From: Luidia sarsii
Lineage: Eukaryota; Echinodermata; Asteroidea; Paxillosida; Luidiidae
Assembly: GCA_949987565.1 (NCBI GenBank)
Contig: OX465119.1
Span: forward strand, 14,388,767 to 14,452,766
Reading direction: 5' to 3'
DNA: 64,000 nucleotides
Shown: in pieces, positions 59,625 to 64,000 of the stretch
How the letters are laid out: each line of letters begins with the position of its first letter
Position numbering within the stretch: the stretch's first letter is position 1
Translations under genes and position numbers: made by a program
Notes under the pieces: generated by a model
The model's database searches: none
What the model was told of the DNA's origin: nothing
Seen by the model: only the letters and a program-made list of their open reading frames with translations

Positions 59625-59860
59625 GAAATAGGTTTGCGGTGACACCATGCAAAGTTCTCTTTGCCTTTGAGAAAGGTCCTGCTAGGATCGAAACGTCAGG
59701 CCCTCTAACTTTTGAGATTCATGAATTGCAGGTCAGTTAAGTCAGTGAGCAGTTTGCAACAGTTTTTTTTGTATTAACTTCAAAGTTCTCTTTTGCGGGT
59801 AAGTGTGGGTCTGAAAAGAACCGGAGGAACTCGATGGGTATACTTTGTTCGTCTTCGGGA
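59625..59860 (-). mobile_element. Family B element split by a complete family A insertion
   Basis: Minus-strand family B pieces GGTTCTTTTCAGACCC (about 59807-59822) and CATGGTGTCACCGCAAACC (about 59630-59650) are separated by a 118-bp family A copy (59663-59780, plus orientation: GCCTTTGAGAAAGG to GTATTAACTT). The insertion is flanked by perfect 13-bp repeats CAAAGTTCTCTTT (59650-59662 and 59781-59793). Confidence 0.85.
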
Positions 59861-61009
59861 CTGCTGTCTAACCTATGACCCCTTAGGGCTGTCTTCATCT
59901 CTCCGATCCGCTGTGACAAGCCACTGTGTGTGGATGTCACGCACGTTATTCACAACCCTCCACATTAAATGTTACGTCTCGTCATTGACGCAGCGATTGG
60001 GTGACGGGCAGGCCGAATGAGTGGGCAAATATTGAATGTGCTTATCGGAATGTGGCTTTACTTTAGGCTAGGCAACGTGGAGTTTTCAGATTGAAAGACA
60101 AAAAATAAAAAATAAATAAAAGGAACGCCGTGGCGTAATCGATCAGATACCCGTATCCGTAGATCGATGATTACGGGATAAACGAGCCGTCGCTTTTCAC
60201 CTGACGAAAAAGACAGCCATATTGGATATTAACAGATTACGGAAATCACTTTTTTTTTAAGGAAAAGTGCATGGTAGACTTTCGCAGGAAGAAAGTTGAC
60301 AGCCTCAGATGCTGTCAGAAAGTACGGCAGCTGTTGCTACGAAATCGTTCACAAACGGCCATCTTGGATGGTGGTTCAAAAACCAGACCTGTTGCTAGGC
60401 GACCGAATCGGCTAATTGTCCGCTGACAGTGAGGATACTCCGCTGGTGCTCGCGGGCGGGAGTATAAGCAGTGGAAACTGGTAGGGAGAGCTCTGTCGGG
60501 CACCAGCGAAAAAAAACGGGCGGGTCCGCCCCGGCCAATATCTCAGCCCGAATGCCGCTGGTAAACTCACGGGGGGTTGCATGGTATTAATAGTCACTCA
60601 CTGGCCCCCCGCGCCAGAAACTCGAGGCTGCACCCAAAATAGACGGCGCTAGAGTTACCCCGGAGCCTCGCCCTGACCCCGGCTATGCCTGGGTTCACGC
60701 CAGTTATACCCACTCGATATTGCCATCGGGGGCTCGTATGGATCTAAAGAAAAAAGCAACAACAATCACGACAATTCCCCTGACTCGAGCATCGTAGCGT
60801 CGTGATGGAGCGATGGAGGGCCAAAAGGAACAAAGAAAGAAGAAAAAAACACGCCCACACAAAAAGTGAAGACCGGCTCGTCTTGTACCCCGAAGGCAAT
60901 GACGCGTTAAAGCAGGCGTTGTCTCGACGCGTTTCCAGACTACTGTCAGGCCTGCCCTACTTTCGTGTCTGACCCGAGAGTAGCCTTTATAGATTTGCAG
61001 GTTTTGTCT
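59861..61009. other. Non-coding stretch, GC-rich in part
   Basis: No gene recognised. 60500-60720 is GC-rich with GGGCGGGTCCGCCCC and a nearby CCAAT, promoter-like in composition only. Confidence 0.5.
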
Positions 61010-61012
61010 GCC

Positions 61013-61049
<37 letters not shown>

Positions 61050-61320
61050 GCCTGCCTGTCTGTCTGTCTGTCCGTCCGTCTGTCTGTCTGTCTGTCTGCC
61101 TGTCTGTCTGCCTGTCTGTCCTACCTGCCTGCCTGCCTGTCTGTTTGTTTGTCTGTCTGCCTGCTTGCCTGAGTGCTTGCCTGCCTGCCTGCTTGCCCTG
61201 CATGCCTGCTTGCCTGAGTGCTTGAAGGCCTACCTACCTGACTTGTCTTCCTGCCTGCTTGTTTGCTTGCAAGCTTGCTTGTCTGCCTGCCTACCTGCCT
61301 GTCTGCCTGTCTGTCTGTCA
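61010..61320 (+). repeat. (CTGT)n / (CTGC)n tetranucleotide array
   Basis: CTGTCTGTCTGTCTGT passing into CTGCCTGCTTGCCTGAGTGC. Confidence 0.96.
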
Positions 61321-61814
61321 CTTTGCGGGAGCGAAGCCTTAGTCCCACCCCAGCAGATTCAGAGACGCACCAATGGCCTTAGAACCAACAGTAGTGAGTG
61401 GCGCTGCAATCTGATTCTACGGAGGCCTGGGAAGGACACATACATTAGACGCAGCGACCGACACCGTCATGCAACTACACGATCGGCGTATAGAAAACAA
61501 TGACAAGGCACGCGAACATAGACGCTGTTCTACAAACACCGCGGTTCATTGACACCCCAAACAAGAAAAAGCCCCAAAGGTAGACACACAGTCAACTAAT
61601 TTTGATTTCATCACAAGCAAATTCGATTTGCAAGCAAGTGAAGAGGCGCGTTAGTAAAGCACTCGATTGTAAATTCGTGTCATTTGACATCGCGGACAAA
61701 GCTAAGCACCGCTGCCCGGTCGCCATCAAAGAAACCTACCGAAGCATCGAATCATAAAAAAGCAGATTGGGGAATAACACGTAAATAAATCAACCATGGC
61801 AGATGCAAAGGTAG

Positions 61815-62182
61815 CGGCAGAGGCAGAGACAAACGCAAAGGTAGAGGGAGAGGCAGAGGCAGAGGGGGAGGCAGATGCAGAGGCAGAGGCAGAGGCAGAG
61901 GCAGTGGCAGAGGCAGAGGCAGAGGCAGAGGCAGAGGCAGAGGCAGAGGGGGAGGGGGAGGCAGGGGCAGAGGCAGAAGCAGAGGCAGAGACAGAGACAG
62001 TGGCGGAGGCGGAGGCAGAGGCGGAGGCAGAGGCAGAGGCAGAGGCAGAGGCAGAGACAAACGCAAAGGTACAGGGGGAGGCAGAGGCAGAGGCAGAGGG
62101 GGAGGCAGAGGCAGAGGCAGAGGCAGAGGCAGAGGCAGAGGCAGTGTCAGAGGCAGAGGCAGAGGCAGAGGCAGTGGCAGAG

Positions 62183-62214
<32 letters not shown>

Positions 62215-62416
62215 AGAGGCAGAAGCAGAGGCAGAAGCAGAGGCAGAGACAGAGGCAGTGGCGGAGGCGGAGGCAGATGCAGCGGCAGAGGCAGAGGCAG
62301 AGGCAGAGGCAGAGGCAGAGGCAGAGGCAGAGGCAGAGGCAGAGGCAGAGGCAGAGGCAGAGGCAGAGGCAGAGGCAGAGGCAGAGGCAGAGGCAGAGGC
62401 AGAGGCAGAGGCAGAG

Positions 62417-62448
<32 letters not shown>

Positions 62449-62494
62449 AGAGGCAGAGGCAGAGGCAGAGGCAGAGGGGGAGGCAGGGGCAGAG

Positions 62495-62526
<32 letters not shown>

Positions 62527-62800
62527 AGAGGCAGAAGCAGAAGCAGAGGCAGAAGCAGAGACAGAGGCAGTGGCGGAGGCGGAGGCAGAGGCAGAGGCAG
62601 AGGCAGAGGCAGAGGCAGAGGCAGAGGCAGAGGCAGAGGCAGAGGCAGAGGCAGAGGCAGAGGCAGAGGCAGAGGCAGAGGCAGAGGCAGAGGCAGAGAC
62701 GAAGACAGAGACAGAGGAAGAGGCAGAGGCAGAGGCAGAGACGGAGACAGAGGCAGAGGCAGAGGCAGAGGCAGAGGCAGAGGCAGAGGCAGAGGCAGAG
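61815..62800 (+). repeat. (GGCAGA)n array, about 1 kb
   Basis: Near-continuous AGGCAG hexamers with GGGGGA, GGGGCA, GAAGCA and GGCGGA variants. It carries the longest open frame of the window (ATG 61796, 341 codons of AEAEAE) plus open RQRQRQ and LCLCLC frames; all are consequences of a stop-free hexamer. Confidence 0.98.
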
Positions 62801-62820
62801 ACCTCCCCCGTAAATAATTG

Positions 62821-64000
62821 AGTTCAAAAGGCAGGCGGTCTTTCAGATATTACAAAGTACAAAGGGAGAAGCGCGTGAATAAAGCCGAAATAGGATTTCT
62901 TTCAGGGATGACACAGACTACTGTCATAAATAAGTGGGCTGCGGCGATCGTCTGATCCGCAAATTGCCGACAGCGTAGGGACCCTTTTGTCGATGCGCTT
63001 GTAATCGTTTTATCTATTTATTTTGATATGAAATCGTAATTGAATGAAAGCGGGTGAGGATTGATATCAGCACGACGTCCATACAATGCCTTCTCCCCTC
63101 CTATACATACAGCAAGAATTGAAAGCAGTGAGGTTGGTTTGTGATGCGTCTCGTATGGAAGAGCGAATATTTGGGCCGGGGCAGGGGGTGGGGTGGGGTT
63201 GATGGTGGGGGTGTTTGCCGGGGGTGGTAAACAAATTCAGGACACTTCTTGTGTGCTATATAATTATAAGCACTACACAAACCCTAGACACAACTGGTAT
63301 CCTGCTTGAGCGACGGAGTAGTGCAATGTTTCCCCGTGTTACCAATGATTTTTCTGCCTCAATTCGTGTTTGGTATAGGTGGGGGTGAGGGTGGGGGTGG
63401 GGATAGGGGTGGGGATGTGGGTATCGACGAGCCGGCCGGGTCCGGGTATACAATGGGTTTCGAGCTTTGTTCTGTTCCGGATCAGTTGGCGCCCCGGAGT
63501 TCGAAGGTTCACGGCCGAGGCACGATCTAGCAATGGCCTGGCGTTGCCGCCATTCGTGCCCAGAACTCGTGCCATTAATTGAGTTCGAAATAACCTACTT
63601 GTTGCTCGTCTACGTATTGCTCCGAGCCTAACGTCACGGTGTCCGTACAGTGGGTTTACAATAACACACCAGGCTGCCTATGGGATGGGGAGGTACGGAT
63701 GTCCCTGAGGGCCATATATTACCTCAGTGAAATGATAATTTGACTTTCTTCAACCTTCATAGGTCGTCATGGGGAATACAGATTAAACAAAATTGTCGAT
63801 TAAATAAAAATGTTTGCTGCATCCAATTAAATCGACAGGATAATGTAATCTAAAGTTTGATAAGTCGACATGGTGATAAAGCATGTCTGTGAATGTCGAC
63901 AGGATATTTTGTCGACTCGACAAGACAAACTACTTTACTTGTTCTTGTGGTCAATTAGGATGGCGCTAAGAGGCTTCCGTACGGATCGATGTTTGAGTAT
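62821..64000. other. Right end, no gene recognised
   Basis: Contains a GGGGTG-rich patch at 63175-63230 and 63380-63425. 63780-63910 is AT-rich with repeated GTCGAC/TCGACA words (about six in 130 bp). No exon with recognisable protein similarity. Confidence 0.6.

Noticed and set aside
61796..62821. 341-codon ATG-to-stop frame of Ala-Glu repeats
   Set aside because: Pure product of a stop-free GGCAGA hexamer. Two other frames are equally open, and there is no flanking coding context.

Overview
The window is animal nuclear DNA with two spliced genes, both on the minus strand, set in repeat-rich non-coding sequence. There is no operon structure, ribosome-binding site or long intact single-exon gene. 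Exons are 46-286 nt with canonical GT/AG junctions. Dense MITE-like elements, tRNA-derived SINE pieces, minisatellites and (GTACAT)n words suggest a marine invertebrate. The sequence alone cannot separate echinoderm, hemichordate, cephalochordate and mollusc.

Positions 1-33130 hold an ARFGAP1 orthologue. Nine coding exons run from the ATG at 33130 leftwards to 1597, giving 375 codons: the ArfGAP zinc finger, a Gly/Ser-rich linker and the two lipid-packing (ALPS-type) regions. The C-terminal exon(s) lie beyond the left edge. One intron of 24.1 kb (2963-27086) makes up most of the left half and carries most of the mobile elements and satellites.

Positions 36659-44128 hold a complete TINAGL1/TINAG-like gene. 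Nine coding exons give 456 aa: signal peptide, somatomedin-B-like Cys-rich domain, a second Cys-rich segment, and a papain-fold domain whose catalytic Cys is Ser225. The protein is therefore predicted to be secreted and proteolytically inactive. The two genes are about 3.5 kb apart head-to-tail and have no obvious functional link (Golgi ARF cycle versus extracellular matrix).

Positions 44129-64000 show no recognisable coding gene. They hold long purine/pyrimidine tracts, (CAA)n and (GGCAGA)n arrays, MITEs and a duplicated 170-180 bp segment. A CpG-rich block at 58.9-59.15 kb ends in a strong minus-strand splice donor and could be a distant 5' untranslated exon.

The most interesting material is in the repeats. 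One short dispersed element (family A, about 120 bp) has a hammerhead-ribozyme-like core, long target-site duplications of variable length, and an internal piece amplified into a 28-bp satellite. A second (family B) combines a similar core with a hairpin matching the histone-mRNA 3' stem-loop consensus, including paired compensatory changes. There is also an 889-bp foldback element with about 418-bp near-identical arms and a perfect 9-bp target-site duplication.
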